Assembly: GCF_003226345.1 (NCBI RefSeq)
Contig: NZ_PDOF01000003.1
Span: forward strand, 186,001 to 250,000
Direction of reading: 5' to 3'
Source: Alteribacter lacisalsi
GTDB lineage: Bacteria > Bacillota > Bacilli > Bacillales > Salisediminibacteriaceae
DNA length: 64,000 nucleotides
The position numbers and the translations under genes are program-made. Below the pieces are notes generated by a model, which saw only the letters and a list, made by a program, of their open reading frames with translations, was not told the DNA's origin and did not search any database. Shown in pieces: positions 43,650-53,425 of the stretch (position 1 is the stretch's first letter; the number at the start of each line of letters is the position of its first letter).

Positions 43650-43676
43650 GCCGGTCCCTCAGGGGCTGGCTTTTTT
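43650..43676 (+). terminator. Terminator of the amidase gene
   Basis: GCCGGTCCC and GGGGCTGGC pair imperfectly around TCA and are followed by TTTTTT. Confidence 0.82.
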
Positions 43677-43919
43677 GTGTGTGGTGAGATTAGGGGGCTT
43701 ACTCCTTAAGTAAATTCTTTAAGGTGGCTCTCTCTTCATTTCTTCCCCAAACTCGCATTGATAATGAAGAGACTCGGCCCCTTCCTCTTCACTTTTCTTC
43801 AGAAAACATATTTAAATGAAGAAACTAATCCTTTCCCGCGAATCACTCCCTTTTGATCCCAACATGAACCACTCAGAACTGAAACATGCCGTTTAGGAAA
43901 CATCTCTACGGGATATAGC

Positions 43920-43955
43920 AAAAAGCCCTCACCTTGGAACCTGGTGAGGGCCTTC
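43920..43955 (-). terminator. Terminator of the 5'-nucleotidase gene
   Basis: GGCCCTCACC and GGTGAGGGC pair on the minus strand and are followed by TTTTTG. Confidence 0.85.
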
Positions 43956-43979
43956 TGATCGTTATGCTATACATATGTT

Positions 43980-46409
43980 TTACTGCTTACGCGCCTGGAA
44001 AAATGCCTCAATGTCTTCGGATACAGCTGCATGTCCGCCGAGAAGGAATACGTTTTCGAACATTTTCCCTTCAATGTAGCTTTCTACATTAGCCGGCAGA
44101 TGGCTCTGTCTCGTTAAAAGAATCGGCATCTCATGATCATAGGCAAGACGGCTCGCACTCAGGCCGTCCGGGAAGTCCTGACCATTGGCGAGCGCAAAGG
44201 ATGTGGCTTCAGGGTAATAGGCTGCTTTCACAGCAAGTGCCGTTTCAAAACGGTTTTCCCCGTGAACACGGTTCACACTGACGCCCATGTTGGCAAGCTC
44301 ACTGAGCGCACCGTTTGGCACTGCATGAGGGCCGCCTACAACGGTTGCTGACTGAATTCCCTGTTCGTGGGCATACACTCTGAGTGCATCGCTCAGACCT
44401 TCATCATCCCAGTTGATTAGAACAGGAATTTCGTTTTCCGCTGCGTAAGGAACAATTGACATGGCATCTGCAAAATCAAAGCCGGATACAACAAACATTT
44501 CTGTCGCATCTGGATTCACATGATCAGCAATGGCCACAGAGGTTTCAATACGGTTTTCACCGTATACACGCTCAACATCAAATGTTTCACTGAATGTCTC
44601 TTCCACGATTGCCGGAACGGCCGCTTCTCCACCGAGAATGACGATGCTTCCGTTATCGTTCAGAAGTTCTTCTGCCTTTGCCTTAGCTGCGTTCATAATG
44701 TTCTCATTATCGTTGACAAGAAGAACTGTCCCGTTAAGTGACTGGTTAAGGGCACCGCCGGCAAGAGCATCCGGATAGTCGCTTCCGGAAGCAAGAATCA
44801 CATGATCAAGTGTGCCGTCTTCAATTTCGTCTGCAAGGGCAAGAGACGTTTCGTAACGGTTTTCCCCTGCAATACGGGATACTTCGCGATCCATCTCCTG
44901 CTGCTCGATGGAAATACGTCCTTCAGTAGTTTCATAGTCAATCGCTTCGTTGTTTTCTTCGAATGTTTCAGCAAAACTGAACATAGCAGTCGTAATTTGC
45001 CCGATTGCCGGCTCAACCACTTCACCTTCGAAGTTATAGCCGCTTCCGCCTGTTCCGATAAAATCAGGAACAACGACTGTGTACGTGTCGTCCATTCCGA
45101 TTTCTTCCCCGTCAAAATAGAGGTCAGCTTCGAGGAAATTTCCCTGAGCGTCCACATGAATTGTGTATTCCAGTCCGGCTGTCTGAAGGTCGATTTGATT
45201 ACGACCGTCACGTGTGTAGGAAAATTCGATCACGTCGTGCAGGGCTTCGCCCGTCATTTCATAGATCATCAGCTCGTTCGCAAAAGGTTCGATCGTGTAG
45301 ATGTCCCCTTTTGTAATCTCGCCGGGTTCAATACTGTCACGGATCCCACCGTTGTTCGTAAAGGCGATGTCTCCCTCTCCGTAGTAAAGAAGAGAGTCGG
45401 TCCAGAAGTTACCTAGTGCCACGTCCATTTCATAACGGCCGTCACGAGTAAGTCCGGTGTTGGTTTCACCGATCACTTCGGAAAGAAGTTCGTCCATTTC
45501 ATCGTTGTAGTGGTCAATGATGGCCTGAACGGATTCATTGGTTTCTGTCAGGCTTTCCGTGTCCTGCAGAAATCCTTCTACACCGAGTACTTCGTGTGTG
45601 TCTTCATCAAGAGTGAAAGTGAGGTTTCCTACGTATTCACTGTTCGCACCTGCCTGTGCCACCGGTGTCCCGTTAACCATAACAGGTTCATCAAGCACCG
45701 TATGGGAGTGACCGCCGATAATCGCATCGAAGAATTCAACTTCTTCTGCGAGTGCCTGGTCGGCACCAAAGCCGATATGTGTGAGGGCGATGTAAACGTC
45801 CACTTCGTCCCGTACATATTCATATTCAAGGGCACTTTCCACATAATCATGAAACTCAATTCCAACTACTCCTGCCGGTGCTGTTGCCGGCGGGTTCTGT
45901 GTAAGACTGAGAACACCTACTGTAACATCGTCAATTTCATAGATTTCATAAGGGTCCGGCTGCTCAATAGGAATATCTGTGTCCACGACTTCCATGTTGG
46001 CACTTAGCCAGTCAAAATCCGAATCTGATTCCCGTGCGGCAAAAGCTTCCTGTCCGTAATCGAATTCATGATTTCCGATCGCAAGAGCATCGAGCTCCAT
46101 TTCGTTCAGAATCTCGACTACCGGTACACCCTCGAGAAGGTCTACTACGGCGTTCCCGCTGAACATGTCCCCTGCATCGAGATACATGGAGTACTCAGCA
46201 TTGTCGCGCTCCTCGTTAATGTAAGCTGAAGCTTTACCGAGCGGATCGATCCGTGCGTGAATGTCGTTGGTGTGAAGAACTTTCAGTTCCTTCACCCCGT
46301 CCTGAGTTTCATCAGCCTGAACGGCACCAGCTGAGCCGAACGTAAAGAACGACGAGGCCAAAAGTACACCTGCCATCATCGAAGTGAGTGTTTTCTTTCC
46401 TTTTCTCAT
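43980..46409 (-). CDS. Secreted 5'-nucleotidase/cyclic phosphodiesterase with three CWB2 repeats
   Basis: 809 residues. Signal peptide (about 1-32), calcineurin-type metallophosphatase domain (about 40-270), 5'-nucleotidase C-terminal domain (about 315-470) and three CWB2 repeats (about 511-809). Metal ligands are visible in VLHTNDIHARID, YLDAGDMFSGN, AIGNHEFDYG, YIALTHIGFG and IIGGHSHT; the C-terminal domain has FTNNGGIRDSI and GTGGSGYNF for base binding. It should release phosphate from external nucleotides, giving the cell nucleosides and phosphate. AGGAGG is 8 bases before the ATG. A cre-like box lies upstream at 46545-46558. Confidence 0.92.
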   Translation of the reverse strand: MRKGKKTLTSMMAGVLLASSFFTFGSAGAVQADETQDGVKELKVLHTNDIHARIDPLGKASAYINEERDNAEYSMYLDAGDMFSGNAVVDLLEGVPVVEILNEMELDALAIGNHEFDYGQEAFAARESDSDFDWLSANMEVVDTDIPIEQPDPYEIYEIDDVTVGVLSLTQNPPATAPAGVVGIEFHDYVESALEYEYVRDEVDVYIALTHIGFGADQALAEEVEFFDAIIGGHSHTVLDEPVMVNGTPVAQAGANSEYVGNLTFTLDEDTHEVLGVEGFLQDTESLTETNESVQAIIDHYNDEMDELLSEVIGETNTGLTRDGRYEMDVALGNFWTDSLLYYGEGDIAFTNNGGIRDSIEPGEITKGDIYTIEPFANELMIYEMTGEALHDVIEFSYTRDGRNQIDLQTAGLEYTIHVDAQGNFLEADLYFDGEEIGMDDTYTVVVPDFIGTGGSGYNFEGEVVEPAIGQITTAMFSFAETFEENNEAIDYETTEGRISIEQQEMDREVSRIAGENRYETSLALADEIEDGTLDHVILASGSDYPDALAGGALNQSLNGTVLLVNDNENIMNAAKAKAEELLNDNGSIVILGGEAAVPAIVEETFSETFDVERVYGENRIETSVAIADHVNPDATEMFVVSGFDFADAMSIVPYAAENEIPVLINWDDEGLSDALRVYAHEQGIQSATVVGGPHAVPNGALSELANMGVSVNRVHGENRFETALAVKAAYYPEATSFALANGQDFPDGLSASRLAYDHEMPILLTRQSHLPANVESYIEGKMFENVFLLGGHAAVSEDIEAFFQARKQ

Positions 46410-46544
46410 CTACCATTCCTCCTGAACAAAAATAGGTGGTACGCGTTCCATCTTACAGACTGAACGTCGAGAATCGATTACAAAGTCTTTAAAACTTTGT
46501 AAATTCTCTTTTATTTTACACGATTCTTGTTCATTTTTTGACAA

Positions 46545-46558
46545 ATTAAGCGCTTTCA
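46545..46558 (-). promoter_or_regulatory. Cre-like box upstream of the 5'-nucleotidase gene
   Basis: TGAAAGCGCTTAAT on the minus strand matches 11 of 14 bases of the ideal TGAAAGCGCTTTCA and abuts a TTGTCA that could be a -35. A closely similar box lies at 52873-52886. Confidence 0.35.
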
Positions 46559-46660
46559 CACCGTTTGTAGGAGAGCAAAGTGCATGAATAGGCATTTAGT
46601 TAGATAGATTGCCAGATTATAAAAGGACTTTTGTTCCGGTTATTTTCTATTATATACATA

Positions 46661-46691
46661 AAAAACGCAGCCCCCGAAGGGACTGCGTTTT
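46661..46691 (-). terminator. Terminator of the subtilase gene
   Basis: AAAACGCAGTCCC and GGGGCTGCGTTTT pair on the minus strand, with TTTT continuing. Confidence 0.88.
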
Positions 46692-46701
46692 AAGCTGATT
46701 C

Positions 46702-49700
46702 TTAGTGAAGCAGCATGCGAAGCTCGTTCTGAACCTCTTCACTTACGGCGTTAGGACCGCCGAAGATGGTGAGGTGATGCAGATCAGATCCGGAGATGTA
46801 ATCAGCTGTCACACTGTGGACGCTGGATCCTGTAAGAAGAATTCCGCTTCCGTTCTGTGCGGCAAGTGGAGCACCTGCAAGGGCATCAGCAAAGTCAAGG
46901 CCTGTTGCCACGTACATGTGATCCGTATCCGGTGCAAAGTGCTCAGTTACAGCAATGTTCGTTGCGTAACGGTTATCACCGGCAAGACGATCAACGTCAA
47001 TTCCCATACCGGAGATAGCATCCTCAGCAGATTGACTTACTGCTGTATAGCCACCAACGATAACCGCTTCGTCAACACCGAGTGAGTCAAGAGCCTGTCC
47101 TGCAGGACCGGAAAGCTCGCCGGCACCTGTAAGAAGGATTGGCATTCCGTGCTGAGCAGCGTAGGAACCGATGCTCAGAGCATCAGGGAAGTTATGGCCG
47201 TTGACAACAACTGCGCCATTCACATCCATGTTGTCTCCAAGGTAGCTTGCAATCTCGTAGGAAGTGTCGTAACGGTTCTGACCGAATACGCGGTCAACGT
47301 TAAGACCCATTCCTTCAAGAGTTGTAACTACGCCATGGTCGATGACGTTTGGTCCACCAAGTACGATTACACGCTCTGCTCCAAGACGCTCGATCTCATC
47401 AGCCGTAACATCAGGCAGAATGGAACCGTTAGTCAGAAGAAGCGGTGCATCGTAGTGATGGGCAAGTGGCGCTCCGGCAAGGGCATCAGCAAAGGCTGTT
47501 GCGTTTGTCAGAACAACAACGTCGGAAGAATCCCACTCATGGCTGATTTGAACAGCTGTTTCGTAACGGTTGTCACCGTAGATACGGTCAACAGATGGTC
47601 CAGCTTCTCCAACTGTGATTGTACCTTCAGCATAAGCCGTGGATTTGTTTCCTGCAGCATCCTCAAGCGTAATTTCAACAACTCCGCCTTCGAATTGTGC
47701 TTCAGGAGCAGTCCAAGTACCAGTGTAATGACCTGGCTCTGTTTCTTCCATTGCTACACGGTGGTCATGATCCACTCCGTAACCGGCGCTTGGAATCGCG
47801 ACTACAAAGCTTGCATCTCCACCTTCAGTATTGCTGTCGAAGGAAACTGTTACTGTTTCACCAGGCTGAACATGAACATCATCTTCAGGCTGGATATTGT
47901 CAATTGAAGGAGCTGTAAGGTCGACATACACGGTCACAGACTCTTCAGCGTGGTTACCTGCAAGGTCCATCGCTTCAACTGTGATTGTGTTTTCACCTTC
48001 TTCAAGGATAATGCGCTCGGAGAAAGAACCGTCTTCAGCAAGCTCAGTTTCTTCACCGTTCACAGTTACCCAATCAGGGTTTTCTTCGTCAACAGTACCG
48101 CTCACAGTAACAACTTCATTGTTAGTTACCATACCGTCTTCCGGAGTTTCAATCGTAATGTCCGGAGCTTGAGTATCTTTGATTACCATTACGGAGTCTG
48201 ATGGATCAGACACACCGCTGTCGACAGTTGCTTCAACGTAAATGGAGTTTTGACCTTCGTCAAGATCCACCCACGCGGAGAAGTGTCCGTCTTCGTCTGT
48301 GTCAACAACAGCCGCAACGTCTTCGTTGTTGTAGACAGTGACTTCAGCTTCTGTCTGAACATGACCTGTTACTTCAATAGAGTCTTCATTCGTGTACGTC
48401 CAGTCGTCAGGAGATGTGATGACCGGAGCTTCAAGAGCGTACCCAACGTTCGCACGGATCAGGAAGTTTCCGTATTGCGTTTCCGGCTCAAAAGATCCGC
48501 CGATATAGAAGTAAGAGCGCTCAGCATTTGGCTGCTCTTCGTCTGTCGCTACACCAGGAGACTGGGTACCGGCAAACGGCTGAATAGTTGTGATGATGAA
48601 ATCATTATCAGTAACAAACGCATCGTCACCGAAGTCGATATAGTTCCATCCACCACGCTCAACCTCTACTGTAAATGGCTCAATGGCTCTGCCAGTCGGC
48701 GTACCTGAAGCGTTTGTTTCATATACTGCGATCTGAGTCACGTTACCGCCCGGTACCGGCCAGTCATCGCCCCAGATGTAGATATTTGTACCGCGGACTT
48801 CCGCAGATCCTTCCGGAGTAAAGCGGACACCCATACCGTTACCGGCTGCGTTAAGAACAACAGCGTTCTCTGCATTACCAGTATCATAGGCAATTTCATC
48901 GTCGTAACTGATAAATGGAGCAAGCTCGACAGTGACGTTTGTCACTTCGCCGCCTTCAACTTCTACAGTTACTTCTGCAGGGTGGTAGTTCTCGGCAGTT
49001 ACGCGGAGAGTGTACTCACCATAGATGACATCTTCAATCATGAACTCGCCGTCTTCATCCGTAGTTGCTGTAGGAACGTTCGTGTCTTCAATTACACGTA
49101 CTGTTGCACCTGCAATTGGTTCACCGTTACGCTCGTTGACAACTTCACCAGCGATATGACCGCGTGGTTTCGGATCAAGCATGAAGTTCTGTGTTACTGT
49201 TTCTTCAGCCTCAACAACCACGTCAGCTGTTTCGCTGTAGTAGCCGTATGCATCAGCCTGAAGGGTGATCGCTTCACCATCAGTTGCCGGATGCGTCATG
49301 AGGTAGGATCCGTCCATAGGGTTCGTATGAACCGTACGTCCAGTGTCAAGAGATGTAACTGTCGCCTGAAGCGGAAGACCGCTGTCGTCAGTCACTGTCA
49401 TTTGGCTTGTAACAGCTTCATAGCTGTTTCCAGGTGTTACAAATCCAACTTCTGTACGATCTTTGTCAGAGGCAGCCGCAGAGCGCTCGATTGGCGTTGC
49501 TGCTTCTGGTTCTCCGTCAGTAGATGCAAGAACGAGGAAGTCATCAATGTACATTCCTGTGTCGTTAATGATGAAGTCTGAATCAAATGCGATTCGAATG
49601 TGGATGTCCTCACCGATGTAACCATCAAGAGAAAGCTCTTCGTGAGCCCACACACGCTCACGTCCAGTGTACTCTACGTACTCGGTCCAGGTCTCCCCAC

Positions 49701-52626
49701 CATCGCTGGAGACTTCAAGGTAAGCATAATCCCAGTTTGTTTCAACATCCTTCCAGTAAGCAAAATGAAGTGTTGCTGTTGAAAGCTCTTCACCAAGCTC
49801 AATTTCCGGACTCATTAGCCAGCTGTCTTCATTGTTATTGTAGTCACCGGAAAGGTTTGTCGCCCACAGGTTGTCCCCAACATATGCTTCGTTAGGTCCT
49901 GAAGTCGGTTCGCCCCACTCCCAAGTGCTGTCAACTCCACCTTCTGTAAAGCCGCCGTCATCATTCTGGAAGTCGCTGTAGTACGCAACTACCACGAAAG
50001 GTGCGGTTGCAGATACAGTTTCAGACGGCTCACTTTCGTTACCGCTGAAGTCAAATGCAGTTACATAATAGTGGTACTCTTCGCCACCTTCAGTATCTAC
50101 ATCATGGAAATACGTTGATCCCGTTGTGCCAATGTGTTCGAAATCATCTGCATCATCGTGGGAACGGTAAACGTTGTAACCTTCTGTGTCTGTTTCAGGA
50201 GAAGCAGACCAGTCAAGAAGGATTCCCATGTTGGACTGCTCAGCAGTCAGATCTTCAGGTGCGCTTGGTGCATCAAGGTCTTCACCTACAAGAGAAACGT
50301 TGTCAAGGTACCAGCCAAGGTAGTTCGTATCCACATCGGTCTGAAGCTGGAATGCCACAAGAACCGGTGCTTCGTTGTTTGCATAGTCATCCAGGTTTAC
50401 GTAGAGGTTTCTCCACTCCTGGTCCTGACCAGTGAATTCGTACTGAACATCCCATGTTTCACCGTAGTCACCACTTGTGGCAACCATAGCAGTATCGTAG
50501 CCCTGCTCAATGTCGTACCAGTGGTTCATACGTACGGATCCCTGATCCTGATCACGCATATCAACTGGTGGAAGCATAGCCGTTGATACGTTGCCATCCG
50601 TGTAGTTTCCGTCAAGGTTTGTACCAAGAAGACGGGATCCTGTAACCGGTTCCGGTCCTGCAGTCGGTACGCCCCACTCCCAGTCCCCGTCAAGAGACCA
50701 GCCAACAGGGTTGTTCTCAAAGTCCTGGTAGTAGTTGTCCGGAACGATACCGAACGTGACGTCTACGTCATACCAGTCAGTTGAAGTGGTGTTACCGCCG
50801 AAGTCTGTCGCAATGATCCGGTATTCAAAACCTGGTTCCTGTACGTATTCGTAAGGAATTTCTCCGCGATACTCACCGTGAAGGTGGTCACCGGAGATCC
50901 GGTCCATTTCAACCATCGCATTGTCGTCATGAGCTTCGTGGCTTACTTCAATGACAACACTTGTAACGGCAACATCGTCAGAAACGGTTGCGTATACAGG
51001 GATGTCAAGTCCGGAGTAAGCTTCGTCAAAAGAAGTATAGTCTTCGATTACAGGCGGCTCAGTGTCGTCGCCACCAGTAAGAACGTGACCTGTGATTGCG
51101 CCCATTCCGCCGGCAACAATCTCAGCAGCCGCTTCTACATCAAGAAGTCCGACGCCGTAACCGTCGTTCGGTACACTTGTGTACTGGCTGTCTGTCAGTG
51201 GTTCAGCAGTGTCATTCAGCATATCCTCAAGATCGTCTACTGAAAGACCCGCATCGAAAGAGAGAAGAATCGCAGCTGCACCGGAAATATGCGGTGAAGC
51301 CATTGACGTTCCGTTAAAGTTAGCATATCCGCCGTTCGCAACAGCAGAGCGAATGGCTACACCAGGAGCGGAGATGTTCGGCTTCTGGTCGCCATCATAG
51401 TTGGATGGTCCACGGCTTGAGAAGCTTGCAAGTGCAGCATTGCTGTCAACTGCTGCAACAGCGTAGCTTTCAGGATAGTTGGCCGGAGGCGTTACTGTCT
51501 GCGCTCCTGGTCCGGAGTTACCTGCAGACCATACCGGGAACTGACCGGCATCTCTCCAAGCCTGTACAAGTGGACGGTACCATTCGCTGATACCAGGCTG
51601 TCCGCCCCATGAGTTCTGAACGATTTCAGGAGCCATGGCCGGGTTTGGTGTTCCGTCAGCACTTGTCGGAGCCAGCATCCACTCACCGGAAGCCAGAAGA
51701 TCAGCCTGGGATCCGCCACCAGTGGCAGAAAGACCTTTTGCTGCGATCCATTTTGCACCAGGGGCTACCCCAATCTGGTTGGATCCGTTCTGCTCGGCAC
51801 CCATTACTGTACCGGCAACGTGTGTACCGTGATTATGATCATCGTAAGCTTCTTCCTGACCGTTAACGGCATCGAAGAAGTTGTACTCGTGATCATACTC
51901 ACCAGTTTCAGGATCGTACCCGCGGTATTGATGTTGAAGAGCCGGGTGGTCTCTTTGAACACCAGTATCGATTACACCAACCGTGATTCCTTCACCAGTT
52001 GAGCCCAAAGTCCAGGCTTCCGGTGCGTTTACCATGTCGATGTTCCAGCCGATGTCCTGGATTTCCACATCATCCGTGCTTGGTTCAGGAAGGTCAGCTT
52101 CGATCCAGCTGTTTTCCTGAATGCTTGCTACCTCTGGACGATAGGAAAGCTGTTCAGCCATTTCTTTTGTTACCTCAGCGTATACGTAGTTCATTACGTA
52201 AAAGCTGTTGATATCTTTAACTGTTCCCGCTTCCTGTCCTGCTTCCAGGGTGGAAAGGAGTTCAGCCTGCGTTGTTTCTGCAGTTGTGTAAAGTGCGTCA
52301 AAAACGGCGTAGCGCTTTGACATTTTTTCCTGATAAGGCGTCGTTGCTGTGTTTACTTCAAGATCAGCAACAACAGAAGCTGTGTCGACCTGCTCGGTCA
52401 TTTCAATAAGTACTTCTACAAATTCTTCCGTTTCGAACTGCGTCATAACCGAGTTTTCGATTTTTTCAGCAGCCGATTTCTCGTTCGCGTCCTTCATCGT
52501 TATGATATCTCCGTTACCAGCAGCTCCAGCCTGATCGGCGACTGTGGCAAACGGCGTCATGACGAGCAGGAAAATCATCAGCATGGCAAATCTTGCACGC
52601 ATCAACTTTCTCTTCTTATACGACAT
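46702..52626 (-). CDS. Secreted bacillopeptidase F-like subtilase with three CWB2 repeats
   Basis: 1974 residues. Signal peptide (1 to about 38), I9 propeptide (about 50-160), S8 catalytic domain (about 200-500) with Asp in VGVIDTGVQ (about 219), His in HNHGTHVAG (about 268) and Ser in FNGTSMASPH (about 441). Then two immune-inhibitor-A/MAM-like domains (about 627-790 and 880-1035) with an FN3 domain between them, a carboxypeptidase-regulatory domain (about 1135-1220), three Big-like beta domains (about 1360-1670) and CWB2 repeats (about 1680-1974). The first half resembles bacillopeptidase F. It degrades proteins at the cell surface. The open frame reaches 52668, but AAGGAGGG sits just before the ATG at 52626, ahead of MSYKKRKL, so that start is chosen. 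A cre-like box lies at 52873-52886. Confidence 0.92.
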   Translation of the reverse strand: MSYKKRKLMRARFAMLMIFLLVMTPFATVADQAGAAGNGDIITMKDANEKSAAEKIENSVMTQFETEEFVEVLIEMTEQVDTASVVADLEVNTATTPYQEKMSKRYAVFDALYTTAETTQAELLSTLEAGQEAGTVKDINSFYVMNYVYAEVTKEMAEQLSYRPEVASIQENSWIEADLPEPSTDDVEIQDIGWNIDMVNAPEAWTLGSTGEGITVGVIDTGVQRDHPALQHQYRGYDPETGEYDHEYNFFDAVNGQEEAYDDHNHGTHVAGTVMGAEQNGSNQIGVAPGAKWIAAKGLSATGGGSQADLLASGEWMLAPTSADGTPNPAMAPEIVQNSWGGQPGISEWYRPLVQAWRDAGQFPVWSAGNSGPGAQTVTPPANYPESYAVAAVDSNAALASFSSRGPSNYDGDQKPNISAPGVAIRSAVANGGYANFNGTSMASPHISGAAAILLSFDAGLSVDDLEDMLNDTAEPLTDSQYTSVPNDGYGVGLLDVEAAAEIVAGGMGAITGHVLTGGDDTEPPVIEDYTSFDEAYSGLDIPVYATVSDDVAVTSVVIEVSHEAHDDNAMVEMDRISGDHLHGEYRGEIPYEYVQEPGFEYRIIATDFGGNTTSTDWYDVDVTFGIVPDNYYQDFENNPVGWSLDGDWEWGVPTAGPEPVTGSRLLGTNLDGNYTDGNVSTAMLPPVDMRDQDQGSVRMNHWYDIEQGYDTAMVATSGDYGETWDVQYEFTGQDQEWRNLYVNLDDYANNEAPVLVAFQLQTDVDTNYLGWYLDNVSLVGEDLDAPSAPEDLTAEQSNMGILLDWSASPETDTEGYNVYRSHDDADDFEHIGTTGSTYFHDVDTEGGEEYHYYVTAFDFSGNESEPSETVSATAPFVVVAYYSDFQNDDGGFTEGGVDSTWEWGEPTSGPNEAYVGDNLWATNLSGDYNNNEDSWLMSPEIELGEELSTATLHFAYWKDVETNWDYAYLEVSSDGGETWTEYVEYTGRERVWAHEELSLDGYIGEDIHIRIAFDSDFIINDTGMYIDDFLVLASTDGEPEAATPIERSAAASDKDRTEVGFVTPGNSYEAVTSQMTVTDDSGLPLQATVTSLDTGRTVHTNPMDGSYLMTHPATDGEAITLQADAYGYYSETADVVVEAEETVTQNFMLDPKPRGHIAGEVVNERNGEPIAGATVRVIEDTNVPTATTDEDGEFMIEDVIYGEYTLRVTAENYHPAEVTVEVEGGEVTNVTVELAPFISYDDEIAYDTGNAENAVVLNAAGNGMGVRFTPEGSAEVRGTNIYIWGDDWPVPGGNVTQIAVYETNASGTPTGRAIEPFTVEVERGGWNYIDFGDDAFVTDNDFIITTIQPFAGTQSPGVATDEEQPNAERSYFYIGGSFEPETQYGNFLIRANVGYALEAPVITSPDDWTYTNEDSIEVTGHVQTEAEVTVYNNEDVAAVVDTDEDGHFSAWVDLDEGQNSIYVEATVDSGVSDPSDSVMVIKDTQAPDITIETPEDGMVTNNEVVTVSGTVDEENPDWVTVNGEETELAEDGSFSERIILEEGENTITVEAMDLAGNHAEESVTVYVDLTAPSIDNIQPEDDVHVQPGETVTVSFDSNTEGGDASFVVAIPSAGYGVDHDHRVAMEETEPGHYTGTWTAPEAQFEGGVVEITLEDAAGNKSTAYAEGTITVGEAGPSVDRIYGDNRYETAVQISHEWDSSDVVVLTNATAFADALAGAPLAHHYDAPLLLTNGSILPDVTADEIERLGAERVIVLGGPNVIDHGVVTTLEGMGLNVDRVFGQNRYDTSYEIASYLGDNMDVNGAVVVNGHNFPDALSIGSYAAQHGMPILLTGAGELSGPAGQALDSLGVDEAVIVGGYTAVSQSAEDAISGMGIDVDRLAGDNRYATNIAVTEHFAPDTDHMYVATGLDFADALAGAPLAAQNGSGILLTGSSVHSVTADYISGSDLHHLTIFGGPNAVSEEVQNELRMLLH

Positions 52627-52872
52627 TGTTTCCCTCCTTATTTTGTAGACAGGCGGCAAATCTCCCATTCCCTCCTTTTACGTCAATTTGCCCGTCTAGG
52701 AAATTACAAAATTATCATATTCCTTGTCGTGCTAATTTTCAATAAATTTAGAATAGTATCTTCAAGTGTGAAAATTTATGTAAAAGATGGTCCTATCTTT
52801 TCGACAAAGAAAACTGTTTTTTGAGTGTGACTTCGGCATTGTTCTGAATAAAAAAATAGGTTTTCAATCCCA

Positions 52873-52886
52873 AATAAGCGCTTTCA
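52873..52886 (-). promoter_or_regulatory. Cre-like box upstream of the subtilase gene
   Basis: TGAAAGCGCTTATT on the minus strand, 11 of 14 bases of the ideal site and nearly the same as the box before the 5'-nucleotidase gene. Confidence 0.35.
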
Positions 52887-52943
52887 AATCATTTTCAATT
52901 TATTTACAGGACTTTAGTACCTTTTTATACTACTTAAGTATGC

Positions 52944-52973
52944 TTGACAAATACTCATAATCTGCTCTAGTAA
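52944..52973 (+). promoter_or_regulatory. Candidate plus-strand promoter
   Basis: A perfect TTGACA, 18 bases, TAGTAA. It would give a leader of about 170 bases before the small ORF at 53152. Confidence 0.4.
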
Positions 52974-53151
52974 TTTTGCCGATTTTCAACACTTTACTGT
53001 TTTAAAGTAAAAATGTCCTTTTCTGACAGGGTTAAATTGTTAAAAGACGGGTAAATATTCTGTAAAACTCTTATCTTTTTCTATAGATATAAAGTAGAAT
53101 CTACCATAATAGGAAGATATAAATTGTAAGAGGGGGGGATAGGGAAGGATT

Positions 53152-53295
53152 ATGAAGGAATTAGAAAAACGTGTTTTTTCACAGGACGATCTGAAACTGC
53201 TGCTTTCGGAACTGCTCGAGATGGGCAACAAGGAAAATGCCACGGCAAGTGCGCTGATCGACCGGATTCGCGCCGCCATTCCGGAGAAAAACTGA
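53152..53295 (+). CDS. Small conserved-looking protein of 47 residues
   Basis: MKELEKRVFSQDDLKLLLSE begins a 47-residue product that is predicted to be all helical and ends RIRAAIPEKN. AAGGATT stands just before the ATG, preceded by a G-rich tract, and a terminator follows 29 bases after the stop. Short size, own terminator and a plausible upstream promoter support a real gene. The helix has the look of a small regulatory or adaptor protein, but no family is recognised and no function is proposed. Confidence 0.6.
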   Translation: MKELEKRVFSQDDLKLLLSELLEMGNKENATASALIDRIRAAIPEKN

Positions 53296-53323
53296 AAATC
53301 TGCTGAAAAATAGTGTACTCCGT

Positions 53324-53355
53324 AAAACCTCTGACGGTAATGGCAGAGGTTTTTG
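53324..53355 (+). terminator. Terminator of the small ORF
   Basis: AAAACCTCTG and CAGAGGTTTTT pair around a short loop. Confidence 0.85.
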
Positions 53356-53425
53356 TCATCTTACCGTAACAAAACTAGCTAATAATGATACAATGATGAC
53401 AAAACCTGACAAGGAGGCCAAACAA

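Larger units (their letters stand above)
52627..53151. other. AT-rich divergent control region
   Basis: Between the subtilase (minus) and a 47-residue ORF (plus). Holds a cre-like box and a promoter candidate at 52944-52973. No ORF or RNA motif was recognised. Confidence 0.45.

Noticed and set aside
46410-46595. 61-codon minus-strand frame upstream of the 5'-nucleotidase gene
   Set aside because: It covers the AT-rich promoter region and cre-like box, has no ribosome binding site and ends right at the nucleotidase start.
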